Assembly (NCBI RefSeq): GCF_016801985.1
Contig: NZ_JAEVLS010000002.1
Span: 1 to 64,000 of the forward strand
Source of the DNA: Steroidobacter gossypii
GTDB lineage: Bacteria; Pseudomonadota; Gammaproteobacteria; Steroidobacterales; Steroidobacteraceae
Length of the DNA: 64,000 nucleotides
Direction of reading: 5' to 3'
Shown here: in pieces, positions 44,848-54,054 of the stretch
How positions within the stretch are numbered: position 1 is the stretch's first letter
Layout: the number at the start of each line of letters is the position of its first letter
Translations under genes and position numbers: made by a program
The notes under the pieces: generated by a model
The model's database searches: none
What the model saw: only the letters and a program-made list of their open reading frames with translations
What the model was told of the DNA's origin: nothing

Positions 44848-46127
44848 ACAGTCGAGTGCTTGCGCAGCAGTATCTTGTCGATGCGCACGCCGTCCATGTC
44901 GACGATCTCGATCTTCAGATCGCGCCAGGTGAGCGTATCGCCAGCCTTGGGAATGCGGCCGAGGCGCGCAAGCACGAAGCCCGCGACCGTATGATAGTCG
45001 CGGCCGCCCATGTCGCGACGGGATAGCCGCTGCTGCAACTCTTCGATGGGCATATGCCCATCCACCAGATACGAGCCGTCCTCGCGTTGAACCCATTCGG
45101 CGCGCTCGCGACTGCCCAGGTCGGGCAACTCGCCCGCGATGGCTTTCAGAATATCGATCGGCGTGGTGATGCCCTCGATTTCGCCGTATTCATCGGTGAC
45201 CACCGCCAGGTGGGTGCTGGAGCGTTGGAACTGATCCAGCAGTTGCAGGACTGAAATCGAATCGGGGATGTGCAGCGGCGGATCGAGGTCTTTCTCGATA
45301 TCCAGCGCGCCCCGATGCATCGCCTCGCTCAGATCGGCCAGCGTGATCACGCCTAGCAGGTTGTCGAGTTTCTCGCGCGCCACCAAAAAACGCGCGTGGC
45401 CGCTTTCCTTGGCTCGTTGCCACAGCACTTCGATGGGCTCTTCCACGTCCAGCCAGATCACATCCTGGCGTGGAATCATGATCGAGCCGACCTTGCGATC
45501 GGCGAGCGCCAGCACGCCTTCGAGCAAGCGTCGCTCCGAGGCGAGAAACACGCCGGCGTGGGTGCCTTCGGCGACGAGTGCGCGCACATCGTCTTCAGTC
45601 ACTGCCGCCTGCGGGGCGGAAGAGACGGGCAGCAGTTTGAGGAGCCGATTCACGGTCACCCGCAACAACCACACGGCGGGCACCATGATGGTCGCGAACA
45701 AGCGCATGGGCGGCGCCACGGTGGTTGCGAGCGATTCGGCGTGCAGCAGCGCGACGCGCTTGGGCATCAGCTCGCCCAGGATCAGCGATACGAAGGTCAC
45801 GATGATCACCACCACGGCCGTTGCAAGGTCGTCGGCGAAATCGACCGGCATGCCGAGCGGCACGAGTCGCTGGGCCAGCGGCTCTGCGAACACGTTGGTG
45901 CTGAATATGCCCGTGACGAACGAGATCACGGTGATGCCGATCTGGATCGCCGACAGCAGGGTGGTGGGATCTTCCATCAGCGCCAGGGCCGACTTGGCGC
46001 CGGCGCGGCCCTGTTCCGCGGCGACCTGCAGGCGCGCGCGCTTAGCGGCGACCAGCGCCATTTCCGACAAGGCGAAGAACCCGTTCAAAAGAATCAGCAG
46101 CAGCAGAATCAGTACGTCGCGGGACAT
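44844..46127 (-). CDS. CNNM/CorC-HlyC family protein with CBS domains
   Basis: 427 residues from the ATG at 46127 (MSRDVLILLLLILLNGFFALSE). N-terminal DUF21 (CNNM) membrane domain with about three to four spans including EMALVAAKRARL and LILGELMPKRVAL; a CBS pair (MIPRQDVIWLDVEEPIEVL ... RFLVAREKLDNLLGVI); and a C-terminal CorC_HlyC domain (YLVDGHMPIEELQQRL, TVAGFVLARLGRIPKAGD). Family members are tied to magnesium/cobalt efflux. It is transcribed away from yajC. Confidence 0.9.
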   Translation of the reverse strand: MSRDVLILLLLILLNGFFALSEMALVAAKRARLQVAAEQGRAGAKSALALMEDPTTLLSAIQIGITVISFVTGIFSTNVFAEPLAQRLVPLGMPVDFADDLATAVVVIIVTFVSLILGELMPKRVALLHAESLATTVAPPMRLFATIMVPAVWLLRVTVNRLLKLLPVSSAPQAAVTEDDVRALVAEGTHAGVFLASERRLLEGVLALADRKVGSIMIPRQDVIWLDVEEPIEVLWQRAKESGHARFLVAREKLDNLLGVITLADLSEAMHRGALDIEKDLDPPLHIPDSISVLQLLDQFQRSSTHLAVVTDEYGEIEGITTPIDILKAIAGELPDLGSRERAEWVQREDGSYLVDGHMPIEELQQRLSRRDMGGRDYHTVAGFVLARLGRIPKAGDTLTWRDLKIEIVDMDGVRIDKILLRKHSTV

Positions 46128-46237
46128 TGCGGCGGAAGCGGCCTCACCCAAGGGGCTGCACAGTGTACGGCAGCCGGCCTGCGCCGGGGCGGCAACCCGT
46201 CCTGCCGACCCTGGATAGTGGCCTGAAGGGTGGTGTG

Positions 46238-46243
46238 TATAAT
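46238..46243 (+). promoter_or_regulatory. Candidate -10 element for the yajC-secD-secF operon
   Basis: Consensus TATAAT in the 251-base gap between the divergent CNNM gene and yajC, about 135 bases before the yajC start. No convincing -35 is seen. Confidence 0.4.
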
Positions 46244-46378
46244 GCGCCGCTCTTTGCCGACCCCGGCGGCTGCCGGGCGGGCGCACACCGCGCCGGCTAA
46301 GAGGTTCCTACAGGTATTCCGGGTCGTTGGCCCCGGTTCTATGGCCAGGTTTTTCCCAGTTTTCGGGGGCATTGCAAG

Positions 46379-46711
46379 ATGGATTGGTTGATCTCCACCG
46401 CTGCCGCACAGGCGACCGGCGCAGCCGGCCAGCCCAGCGCGCTCATGCAAATGTTGCCGCTGGTCCTCATTTTCGTCGTGTTCTATTTCCTGCTGATCCG
46501 ACCGCAAACCAAGCGCGCCAAGGAACATCGCGCCATGGTCGCGGCCCTGGAAGTGGGCGCCGAGGTAGCCACCAACGGCGGCATCCTGGGCAAGGTCACC
46601 GAGGTGGGCGAGCAGTTCATCACCATCGAAGTCGCCTCCGGCGTCAACATCAAGCTGCAGCGGCACGCCGTGGCCCAGGTGCTCCCGAAGGGCACGTTGA
46701 AAAGCGTCTAA
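46379..46711 (+). CDS. yajC: Sec translocon accessory protein YajC
   Basis: 110 residues with one membrane span (MLPLVLIFVVFYFLLIRPQ), then the conserved RPQTKRAKEHRAM and GGILGKVTEV segments. It forms the SecDF-YajC complex with the next two genes; 24 bases separate it from secD. Confidence 0.96.
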   Translation: MDWLISTAAAQATGAAGQPSALMQMLPLVLIFVVFYFLLIRPQTKRAKEHRAMVAALEVGAEVATNGGILGKVTEVGEQFITIEVASGVNIKLQRHAVAQVLPKGTLKSV

Positions 46712-46735
46712 CCACCCAACGCAGCGCTTCCTCGC

Positions 46736-48604
46736 ATGTACCAGATTCCTCGCTGGCGATATTGGCTCGTGGCCGTCACCTTGCTGCTCGGCCTGCTGCT
46801 CGCACTGCCCAACGTCTTCGGCACCGAACCGGCCATTCAGCTGGCGCGCGACGATCGCGCCGTCATCGACACGGCGGGCATGGAGAAAGTGCGCGGCATG
46901 CTCGAGGCGCGCAGCGTGGTGCCCACCGCCTCCTACCTGGAAGAAGGGCGACTGGTGCTGCGTTTTGGGCACGTGGACGATCAGATCAAGGCGCGCGACG
47001 CGATCGAGGACGCGGCCCCGGGCGAGTATGTGATCGCTCTGACCGACGTGCCGCGCACGCCGACGTTGCTGCGGCAGATGGGATTCAAGCCCATGAGCCT
47101 TGGCCTGGATCTGCGCGGCGGCGTGCATTTCATGTATCAGGTCGATGTGCAGGGCGCGGTCGATCTGGCGTTCGAGCGCATGGCGCAGGACGTGCGCGCG
47201 CAATTGCGAAAGGCGCGCATTCCCTACACCGAAGTGATCAAGGAAGGAACATCCGTCAACGTGGCGCTGCGCCCGGGGGCGGACGTGGCTGCGGCGCGCG
47301 AGACCATTCAGGGCGGCGATCCGGGTATCGTCATCAACGAAAGTGAGCGCGATGGCGCCGAGGGGCAAGTCACGGTGCTCAATGTGACATTCAGTCCCGA
47401 ACGCCTGAAGCAGCGCCAGGACTTCGCCATCGAACAGAACATCACCACGCTGCGCAATCGGGTCAACGAGCTGGGCGTGTCCGAGCCGATCGTGGCGCGT
47501 CAGGGCACCGATCGCATCATCGTGCAGTTGCCCGGCGTGAGCGATCCCAACCAGGCGGTGCGCGTGTTGGGTGCCACCGCGACTGTCGAATTCCGACTGG
47601 TCGATGAAAACAACAATCCCTATGAAGCCGAAACCACGCGTCGCGTGCCGATCGGCTCCAAGCTGTATCGCGACCAGGCCGGCCGTCCGATTTTGCTGAA
47701 GCGCGATCTGATCGCCACCGGCGAGCAGTTGAGCGACGCGACCACCGGCTTTTCCGAAGGTGCGCCCGAGGTCAACGTGACGCTCGATGCGCGCGGCGGC
47801 CAGGAGATGCTCGAAGCCACGCGCGACAACGTCGGCCGGCGCATGGCCGTGGTTTACATCGAAACCAAGAGCCTGGCTGAAGGCGAGCAGTGCAAGGGCA
47901 CGCGCTCTGGCGACACTTGCGTGGAAGAGACCGTTATCAGCGCGGCGACCATTCAAAGCGTGCTGTCGTCCCGCTTCCGCATCACCGGTCTGCAATCGGC
48001 CGAAGCGCACGATCTGGCGTTGCTGTTGCGTTCCGGCGCGCTGGCCGCCCCGCAGACCATCGTCGAGCAGCGTTCGATCGGCCCGAGCCTCGGCCAGGAC
48101 AACATCGATCGCGGCATGATGGCGCTGGCCATCGGCGCCGTGCTGACCTTCATCTTCCTGGCGGTCTACTACCGGGTCTTCGGCCTGGTGGCCAACCTCG
48201 TGTTGGTGATGAACGTGGTGTTGCTGGTCGCGCTGATGTCGTTGTTGCAGGCGTCATTGTCGCTGCCGGGCATCGCCGGCGTGGTGCTCACCATCGGTAT
48301 GGCCGCAGACGCCAACGTGCTCATCTACGAACGTATCCGTGAAGAGCTACGCAATGGCAATTCGCCGCACGCCGCCATCACGGTGGGCTTCGAAAAGGCG
48401 TTCTCTGCGATCGCCGACTCGAACGTGACGACGCTGATCGCCGGCATCGTGCTGTTCGCGTTCGGCACCGGTCCGATCAAGGGCTTCGCCGTGACCCTGG
48501 TGCTCGGCATCGCCACTTCGCTGTTTACCGCCGTGGTCGCCAGCCGCGTGGTGATCGACCTGATCTGGGGTCGACGCCGGCGTCTGGCCACACTGCCCGT
48601 TTAA
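46736..48604 (+). CDS. secD: Protein translocase subunit SecD
   Basis: 622 residues. N-terminal span, then the large periplasmic P1 region beginning LGLDLRGGVHFMYQVD, and the C-terminal RND-type membrane domain (RSIGPSLGQDNIDRGMMA, GMAADANVLIYERIREE, TLIAGIVLFAFGTGPIKGFA). It drives late steps of Sec export with the proton motive force. Confidence 0.97.
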   Translation: MYQIPRWRYWLVAVTLLLGLLLALPNVFGTEPAIQLARDDRAVIDTAGMEKVRGMLEARSVVPTASYLEEGRLVLRFGHVDDQIKARDAIEDAAPGEYVIALTDVPRTPTLLRQMGFKPMSLGLDLRGGVHFMYQVDVQGAVDLAFERMAQDVRAQLRKARIPYTEVIKEGTSVNVALRPGADVAAARETIQGGDPGIVINESERDGAEGQVTVLNVTFSPERLKQRQDFAIEQNITTLRNRVNELGVSEPIVARQGTDRIIVQLPGVSDPNQAVRVLGATATVEFRLVDENNNPYEAETTRRVPIGSKLYRDQAGRPILLKRDLIATGEQLSDATTGFSEGAPEVNVTLDARGGQEMLEATRDNVGRRMAVVYIETKSLAEGEQCKGTRSGDTCVEETVISAATIQSVLSSRFRITGLQSAEAHDLALLLRSGALAAPQTIVEQRSIGPSLGQDNIDRGMMALAIGAVLTFIFLAVYYRVFGLVANLVLVMNVVLLVALMSLLQASLSLPGIAGVVLTIGMAADANVLIYERIREELRNGNSPHAAITVGFEKAFSAIADSNVTTLIAGIVLFAFGTGPIKGFAVTLVLGIATSLFTAVVASRVVIDLIWGRRRRLATLPV

Positions 48605-48637
48605 CTTCAAGTCGCGCACGCGCATCGAGCAAGTCAG

Positions 48638-49573
48638 ATGGAATTTTTCCGGCGCACTCCGAACATCGATTTCATGGGCAAGCGGCGCATCACTTATGTG
48701 ATCACCGCGTTGCTGATGATCGGCTCGTTCGTTCTGCTCGCCACCCGCGGGCTGAATTTCGGCATCGACTTCACCGGCGGCGTGGTCGTCGAGGTGAGCT
48801 ATCCAAACACGGCGGACGTCGACCAGGCCCGCGACGCGCTGGCTCAGGCGGGCTTCGAGGAGGCGCAGGTGCAGTCGTTCGGCAGCTCGCGCGACCTGGC
48901 GGTGCGCGTCACTCCGGAAAACGACGAGGACGTGAACGAGGTCAGCAGGCGGGTCGCCGCGGCGCTGGCCCAGGTCGATCCCGGGGTGCAGGTCCGCCGC
49001 ACCGAGGTGGTGGGGCCGCAGGTAGGCGAAGATCTCACCGAGCAGGGCGGCCTCGCCATCCTGTTCACTTTCATCGGCATCCTGATCTACGTCGGCTTCC
49101 GTTTCGAGAAAAAGATGGCGGCCGGCACGGTGCTGGCGGCGTTGCACGACCCGATCGTGATCCTCGGCTTTTTCGCCGCCACCCAGCTCACCTTCGACCT
49201 GTCGGTGCTGGCCTCGGTCCTGGCGGTGATCGGCTACTCGATCAACGACACCGTCGTGGTGTTCGACCGCGTGCGCGAGGTGTTCCGGGAGATGCGCAAG
49301 GCGACGCCTACCCAGGTGCTGAACGCCGCCATCAACCAGACCCTGTCTCGCACCTTGATGACCAGCTTTTCGGTGCTGTTCGTGGTGGTGTCGCTGTATG
49401 CGTTCGCGGGCGAGAGCCTGAAGGGCTTTTCCATCGCCATCATCATCGGCGTGCTGATCGGCACCTATTCCTCCATCTTCGTGGCCGGCGCGCTGGCGCA
49501 CGACCTGGGAGTCAACGCCCAGGACCTGATGCCGGTGAAACACGACGATCCGGAACTGGATGCCCTGCCTTGA
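48638..49573 (+). CDS. secF: Protein translocase subunit SecF
   Basis: 311 residues: FGIDFTGGVVVEVSYP, EVVGPQVGEDLTEQG, GYSINDTVVVFDRVRE and TLMTSFSVLFVVVSLYAFAG are SecF signatures. It follows secD after 33 bases. Confidence 0.97.
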   Translation: MEFFRRTPNIDFMGKRRITYVITALLMIGSFVLLATRGLNFGIDFTGGVVVEVSYPNTADVDQARDALAQAGFEEAQVQSFGSSRDLAVRVTPENDEDVNEVSRRVAAALAQVDPGVQVRRTEVVGPQVGEDLTEQGGLAILFTFIGILIYVGFRFEKKMAAGTVLAALHDPIVILGFFAATQLTFDLSVLASVLAVIGYSINDTVVVFDRVREVFREMRKATPTQVLNAAINQTLSRTLMTSFSVLFVVVSLYAFAGESLKGFSIAIIIGVLIGTYSSIFVAGALAHDLGVNAQDLMPVKHDDPELDALP

Positions 49574-49601
49574 CCGTTAAGCGTACTCACTGACGGTCAA
49601 G
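49569..49601 (+). terminator. Hairpin at the end of secF, possible weak terminator
   Basis: CTTGACCGT pairs perfectly with ACGGTCAAG across a 15-base loop and overlaps the secF stop codon. No T-run follows, so this may be a stabilising hairpin instead of an intrinsic terminator. Confidence 0.3.
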
Positions 49602-49619
49602 TACACGGCGCCCCGCTCG

Positions 49620-49935
49620 ATGATGTGGATCATCACTTTTTGTTCTCTACCTCGGGGTGCTGGCGCTGGACCTGGTGGTCCTGCATCGCGAATCCAAGCA
49701 AATGAGCGTGCGCCAGGCGCTCGGCAGGACCGTCGTCTGGATCATGGTGGCGCTGTCGTTCGCCGGCCTGGTGTACGGCGTTTACGAGCATCACTGGTTC
49801 GGCTGGCGGGTCGCGCCCGACGCGCTCCTCGTCATTGGCATCATTGCGTGGGTGTCACGACGCGAGAGCACGGCCGGCATGGTCGACCTGTGCAACGATT
49901 CAGGGCGCGGGATAGCCAACCGAACATATGCATGA
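49620..49935 (+). pseudogene. TerC-family N-terminal fragment with frameshift
   Basis: Dropping one T from the T5 run at 49637-49641 joins MMWIITF to VLYLGVLALDLVVLHRESKQ, followed by MSVRQALGRTVVWIMVALSF, which matches the N-terminus of long TerC/Alx proteins. The frame then leaves the family pattern and stops at 49935, so the rest of the protein is missing. If used at all, the GTG at 49657 would give a 92-residue product. It lies 10 bases before an intact, different TerC-family gene. Confidence 0.55.
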
Positions 49936-49945
49936 GGGCTGAACC

Positions 49946-50710
49946 TTGGAACTATTGACCGATCCCCAGGTGTGGCTGGCGTTCGTGACGCTCACGGCCC
50001 TGGAGATTGTCCTCGGCATCGACAACATCATTTTCATTTCCATTCTGGTCGGACGCCTGCCGCCCGAACAGCGCGCCCGCGGCCGGACCTTCGGTCTGGC
50101 GCTGGCGATGATCACGCGCATCCTGCTGCTGCTGTCGATCACGTGGGTGATGGGCCTGTCGGACGAGTTGTTCTCGGTCATGGGCCGCGGCGTTTCCGGG
50201 CGCGACCTGATCCTGTTCGGCGGCGGCTTGTTTCTGATCGCCAAGAGCACCCTGGAGATCCATACCAGCCTCGAAGGGGAAGGTGAGGGCGGCGGCGAGC
50301 GCGCAGTCAAAGGCGGCGCGACTTTCATGTCGATCATCATTCAGATCGCCATCATCGACATCGTGTTCTCGCTCGACTCAGTCATCACCGCGGTGGGCAT
50401 GGCCGAACACGTCGAAGTGATGATCGCGGCGGTGATCGTAGCGGTGCTGATGATGATGTTTCTTGCCGGCCCGATCGGCAATTTCGTCGACCGTCACCCG
50501 ACCATCAAGATGTTGGCGCTGTCGTTCCTGATCCTGATCGGCGTGGCGCTGGTCGGCGAGGGCCTCGGCTTCCACATCCCGAAGGGCTACATCTATTTCG
50601 CGATGGCGTTCTCGGTCGTGGTGGAGATGCTCAACATGCAGGTGCGCAAGCGCACGACCAAGGCTCCGGAGGAGCCGGTCAAGCTGCGCAAGGCGATCGA
50701 GGAAGAATAG
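49946..50710 (+). CDS. TerC-family membrane protein
   Basis: 254 residues from a TTG start with TGAGGG about 8 bases upstream. Contains LEIVLGIDNIIFISILVGRLP and IIDIVFSLDSVITAVGM, the paired acidic motifs of TerC proteins, and about seven spans. Family members are linked to metal (manganese) homeostasis or tellurium resistance. It ends in a charged cytoplasmic tail (KLRKAIEEE). Confidence 0.9.
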   Translation: MELLTDPQVWLAFVTLTALEIVLGIDNIIFISILVGRLPPEQRARGRTFGLALAMITRILLLLSITWVMGLSDELFSVMGRGVSGRDLILFGGGLFLIAKSTLEIHTSLEGEGEGGGERAVKGGATFMSIIIQIAIIDIVFSLDSVITAVGMAEHVEVMIAAVIVAVLMMMFLAGPIGNFVDRHPTIKMLALSFLILIGVALVGEGLGFHIPKGYIYFAMAFSVVVEMLNMQVRKRTTKAPEEPVKLRKAIEEE

Positions 50711-50747
50711 GCGAGCAAGAACAGGCGCGGGCGCAACTGCCGAGGGA

Positions 50748-51059
50748 TCAACCCAGGGCTGCCGCACCCTTCTTGTTCTTGCCATCCAGATACAGGTTGT
50801 AGAGAGCGACGAACAGCGGGAACAGGTTGGACATGACTCCAACCGAGTCGTTCTTGCCGAAGATGAAATAGGCGAGCAGCAGGATGCTGCCGAGGGCGCT
50901 CATGTACCAGAACAGGGTGGGCATGACCGGTTTGCCGGAGGCTTTGGAGGCCGCCAGTTGCACGAACCAGCGACCGGCGAACAGAAACACGCCGGTGTAA
51001 CCGACCAGTTTCCACGGCGTCACGGTGACGCCGAACATCACGAACAACACATCTCTCAT
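50748..51059 (-). CDS. LAB_N (lipid A biosynthesis N-terminal) domain protein
   Basis: 103 residues with three membrane spans. Features YTGVFLFAGRWFVQLAASKASGKPVMPTLFWYMS split across the first two spans, and LFPLFVALYNLYLD, matching the small LAB_N family whose members are often found near lipid A or glycosyltransferase genes. The start at 51059 is chosen by domain extent; an upstream in-frame ATG exists at 51107. Confidence 0.75.
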   Translation of the reverse strand: MRDVLFVMFGVTVTPWKLVGYTGVFLFAGRWFVQLAASKASGKPVMPTLFWYMSALGSILLLAYFIFGKNDSVGVMSNLFPLFVALYNLYLDGKNKKGAAALG

Positions 51060-51323
51060 GGCGGGCAAGCGTTCCGACAACCAGCGATGAGGCGGCACTT
51101 TACCCATATCGGCGAGCTGTGGCGCGCGCTTTGGGGGCGCGCAATGGGCGCGACGAGCCGTAGCGGTGCAACCGCAATTACTGTCGCTGGTTGGATGACG
51201 TCCGCTGCCGGATGCGCCTATGATCCGCACCGCGTGGCTACCTGCGGGTACCCAAGCATGCGGCGATTCCGTTGATTCCGGTTCACACTCCACCGGCATT
51301 GCAGACCCGAGGAAACCGACATA

Positions 51324-52829
51324 ATGAATTGGCGTATCAAACCCCTCGCCGAGATTCTGGCGAGCGCCGAGAAGAAATCGCTGACTCGCACCCTGGGCGC
51401 GTTTCAGCTGACCATGCTCGGCATCGGGGCGGTCATCGGCACGGGCATTTTCGTGCTGACGGCGGAGGCCGCGCAGAAGGCCGGTCCCGGCATGATGATG
51501 TCCTTCGTGATCGCAGGCTTCGTGTGCGCAGTGACCGCGCTGTGCTATGCCGAGCTGGCGGCGATGGTGCCGGTCTCGGGTTCCGCCTACACGTACTCCT
51601 ACGCCGTGCTTGGCGAAGTGATCGCCTGGATGGTGGGCTGGGCGCTGATCCTCGAATACGCCGTCGCCGCCAGCGCGGTGTCGGTGGGCTGGTCGAATTA
51701 CTTCGTCGGGTTGATGGAACGGTCGCTGAATATAGACATACCGGCGGCGTTCACCAGCGGCCTGCACGTCGGCGGCATCATGAATGTCCCAGCCGCGGTC
51801 ATCGCGTTGCTCGTGACCGGCTTGCTGGTGCTGGGCACGCGTGAAAGCGCGACGGTGAATGCGATCCTGGTTGGCATCAAGGTCGCGGCGCTGACGTTGT
51901 TCGTCATCCTCGCAATTCCGGTGATGAACATGGAGAACTTCGAGCCGTTCTCGCCCAACGGTTTCATCGGCGAAATCTCCGGCATGGGTATCGCGGGCGC
52001 GGCGGCGTCCATCTTTTTCGCTTACGTCGGCTTCGATGCAGTCTCGACCGCGGCGGAAGAAACCAAGAATCCTCAACGCAACATGCCGATCGGCCTGATC
52101 GGCAGCCTGGTGATCTGCACCATCTTCTACGTGCTGGTCGCCTCCGGCGCGGTGGGTTCGATCGGCGCGCAGCCGGTGATCGATCCGGCCACCAACCTGG
52201 CTTACGAGCCGGGCAGCGCCGACATGGCGATTGCGTGCCGTCAACCGGACAACGCCGAGAAGCTCGTGTGCAGCGGTGAGCCGCTGGCGCACGTGCTCGA
52301 TCAGCTCGGCTGGAAGAAGGTGTCGCAGCTGATCGGCCTGGCCGCGTTCCTCGCGCTGCCTTCCGTGATTCTGATGATGTTGTTCGGTCAGACGCGCATC
52401 TTCTTCGCAATGGCGCGCGACAAGCTGCTGCCTTTCAACGAGGCGCTGACCAAGGTTCATCCGAAGTTCCACACGCCGCACGTTGTGACCATTGTCACTG
52501 GCCTGGCAGTGACGGTGTTCGCCGCGTTCTTCCCGGTGGGCGTGCTCGCCGATCTTTCCAACAGCGGTACGTTGTTCGCGTTCCTTACCGTATCTGCCGG
52601 TGTGATGATCCTGCGCAAACGCGACCCCGAACGTCACCGTCCCTTCCGCGCACCCGGCGTCTGGATCGTCGCGCCGCTCGCAATGGCCGGCTGCGCGTTC
52701 CTCATGTTCTCACTGCCCCTGCGCACGCAGCTCACGTTCTTCCTGTGGGCCGGCCTTGGATTGGTGGTCTACGCGCTGTACGGCTACCGCAAGAGCCCCA
52801 TCGGCAATCGCGTAACCGAAAGCCAATAG
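51324..52829 (+). CDS. APC-family amino acid permease
   Basis: 501 residues, about 12 spans. GIGAVIGTGIFVLTAEAA is the helix-1 substrate-binding motif; FFAYVGFDAVSTAAEETKNPQRNMP is the conserved helix-6 segment of cationic amino acid transporter-like proteins; an extracytoplasmic loop with two cysteines (IACRQPDNAEKLVCSGE) is present. The substrate is not predicted. An intrinsic terminator follows. Confidence 0.92.
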   Translation: MNWRIKPLAEILASAEKKSLTRTLGAFQLTMLGIGAVIGTGIFVLTAEAAQKAGPGMMMSFVIAGFVCAVTALCYAELAAMVPVSGSAYTYSYAVLGEVIAWMVGWALILEYAVAASAVSVGWSNYFVGLMERSLNIDIPAAFTSGLHVGGIMNVPAAVIALLVTGLLVLGTRESATVNAILVGIKVAALTLFVILAIPVMNMENFEPFSPNGFIGEISGMGIAGAAASIFFAYVGFDAVSTAAEETKNPQRNMPIGLIGSLVICTIFYVLVASGAVGSIGAQPVIDPATNLAYEPGSADMAIACRQPDNAEKLVCSGEPLAHVLDQLGWKKVSQLIGLAAFLALPSVILMMLFGQTRIFFAMARDKLLPFNEALTKVHPKFHTPHVVTIVTGLAVTVFAAFFPVGVLADLSNSGTLFAFLTVSAGVMILRKRDPERHRPFRAPGVWIVAPLAMAGCAFLMFSLPLRTQLTFFLWAGLGLVVYALYGYRKSPIGNRVTESQ

Positions 52830-52842
52830 GTCGTTGATGCTG

Positions 52843-52886
52843 AACGCGGCGCTTTCCCTGACGGAGAGCGCCGCGTTTCTATTTGA
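52843..52886 (+). terminator. Intrinsic terminator after the APC permease
   Basis: AACGCGGCGCT pairs with AGCGCCGCGTT (11 bp), followed by the T-rich TCTATTT. It lies 13 bases after the permease stop. Confidence 0.7.
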
Positions 52887-53095
52887 GGGGAAGGAAGAGG
52901 TTCTGGCTGGCGCCGTCCGTGGTGTCCTCCCTCTTCCCGGCACCGTGCTCCCCTCGTCGCGCAAGCGCGCCCGAGGGGCCCCATTGCGCTGCGCAGTCCT
53001 GGCATCTCGTGCGGCTCTTCGGGCCCTCCCGAAGGGAGGGCCCGAAGAAGAAACAAATGTTTTCGGTGGACGCCTCCGAAGGCGGAGGCAAGGGA
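52887..53095. other. Intergenic region with GC-rich hairpins
   Basis: No gene is supported. It holds a perfect 13-bp inverted repeat at about 53017-53046 (CTTCGGGCCCTCC / GGAGGGCCCGAAG) and a second small repeat (CCTCCGAAGGCGGAGG) at about 53072-53087. They may end convergent transcripts from the permease and suhB, although no T-run follows. Confidence 0.5.
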
Positions 53096-53899
53096 TCAGG
53101 TCAGCTCGGGGGGTACGAAGGGAGCGAGCAGCTCCACCAGAGGGGCGTGGACCTTCGGAGTGCCGGCGAGGATGTTGCCACCTTGTTTGTATTCAGTGCC
53201 CTGGAGCGAGCTCACCATGCCGCCGGCTTCGGTGATAAGCAGGGTGCCCGCAGCCGTATCCCAGGGCGACAAGCCAAATTCCCAGAAGGCATCGAGGCGA
53301 CCGGCCGCCACGTAAGCGAGATCCAAAGCAGCGGCGCCGGGGCGACGGATGCCGGCAGTCGCTTGAGTCACCGCTTTGAACATGCCCATGTAGTTGTCGA
53401 TCCAGTGCAGGTTGGTTCGATATGGAAAGCCGGTGCCGATCAGCGCGCGCTCCAGCCCAACGTGCTGGCTCACTCGGATGCGGCGGCCGTCGAGCTGGGC
53501 GCCTTCGCCCCGAGAAGCCGTGAACAATTCCTGGCGCAGCGGGTCGTACACCACTGCATGCTCCATTCGACCACGACGCTGCACGCCAATCGAGACGGCG
53601 AACTGCGGGAAGCCATGCAGATAGTTGGTGGTGCCGTCGAGCGGATCGATGATCCAGACGAACTCGCTGTGAATGGAGCCACCGTGCGAGCCGCTCTCCT
53701 CGGCGAGGAAGGCGTGATCCGGGTAGCTCTTGCGCACCGTCTCGATGATTTCCATCTCGGCCTGAGTGTCGATCTCCGAGACGAAATCGTTCTGCCCCTT
53801 CTGACGGATATCGAGGCGATGCACGCGGTTCATGCCACGGACGATGACTTCACCGGCACGACGGGCGGCGCGGACGGCAATATTGAGCAAAGGCTGCAT
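53096..53899 (-). CDS. suhB: Inositol monophosphatase family protein SuhB
   Basis: 267 residues from the ATG at 53899 (MQPLLNIAVRAARRAGEVI). Metal-binding motifs: FLAEESG, WIIDPLDGTTNYLHG and SPWDTAAGTLLITEAGG, all diagnostic of IMPase. In enterics SuhB also acts in rRNA transcription antitermination. Divergent from trmJ, as is common in gammaproteobacteria. Confidence 0.95.
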   Translation of the reverse strand: MQPLLNIAVRAARRAGEVIVRGMNRVHRLDIRQKGQNDFVSEIDTQAEMEIIETVRKSYPDHAFLAEESGSHGGSIHSEFVWIIDPLDGTTNYLHGFPQFAVSIGVQRRGRMEHAVVYDPLRQELFTASRGEGAQLDGRRIRVSQHVGLERALIGTGFPYRTNLHWIDNYMGMFKAVTQATAGIRRPGAAALDLAYVAAGRLDAFWEFGLSPWDTAAGTLLITEAGGMVSSLQGTEYKQGGNILAGTPKVHAPLVELLAPFVPPELT

Positions 53900-54054
53900 G
53901 TAACGACCTCGAAAAATCACTCCCCTTCGCAATTCGAGCGCGAACGGGGCGGGGCAGGGAATGGTAAAGAGCGTGGCGGCGTCCTGGAGCACTTCAAGGG
54001 CGCAAGACTCGAGGGGACCGCTCGCCTGGGGGACGCTAGAATAGCGCACTTACG

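Noticed and set aside
46109-48010. A 633-residue minus-strand open frame across yajC and secD
   Set aside because: It lies antisense to clearly conserved yajC and secD and has no recognisable motif. The 398-residue minus frame opposite secF (48347-49543) is rejected likewise.
53017-53046. Perfect 13-bp inverted repeat considered as an intrinsic terminator
   Set aside because: No T-run follows on either strand, so only a hairpin is reported in the intergenic entry.
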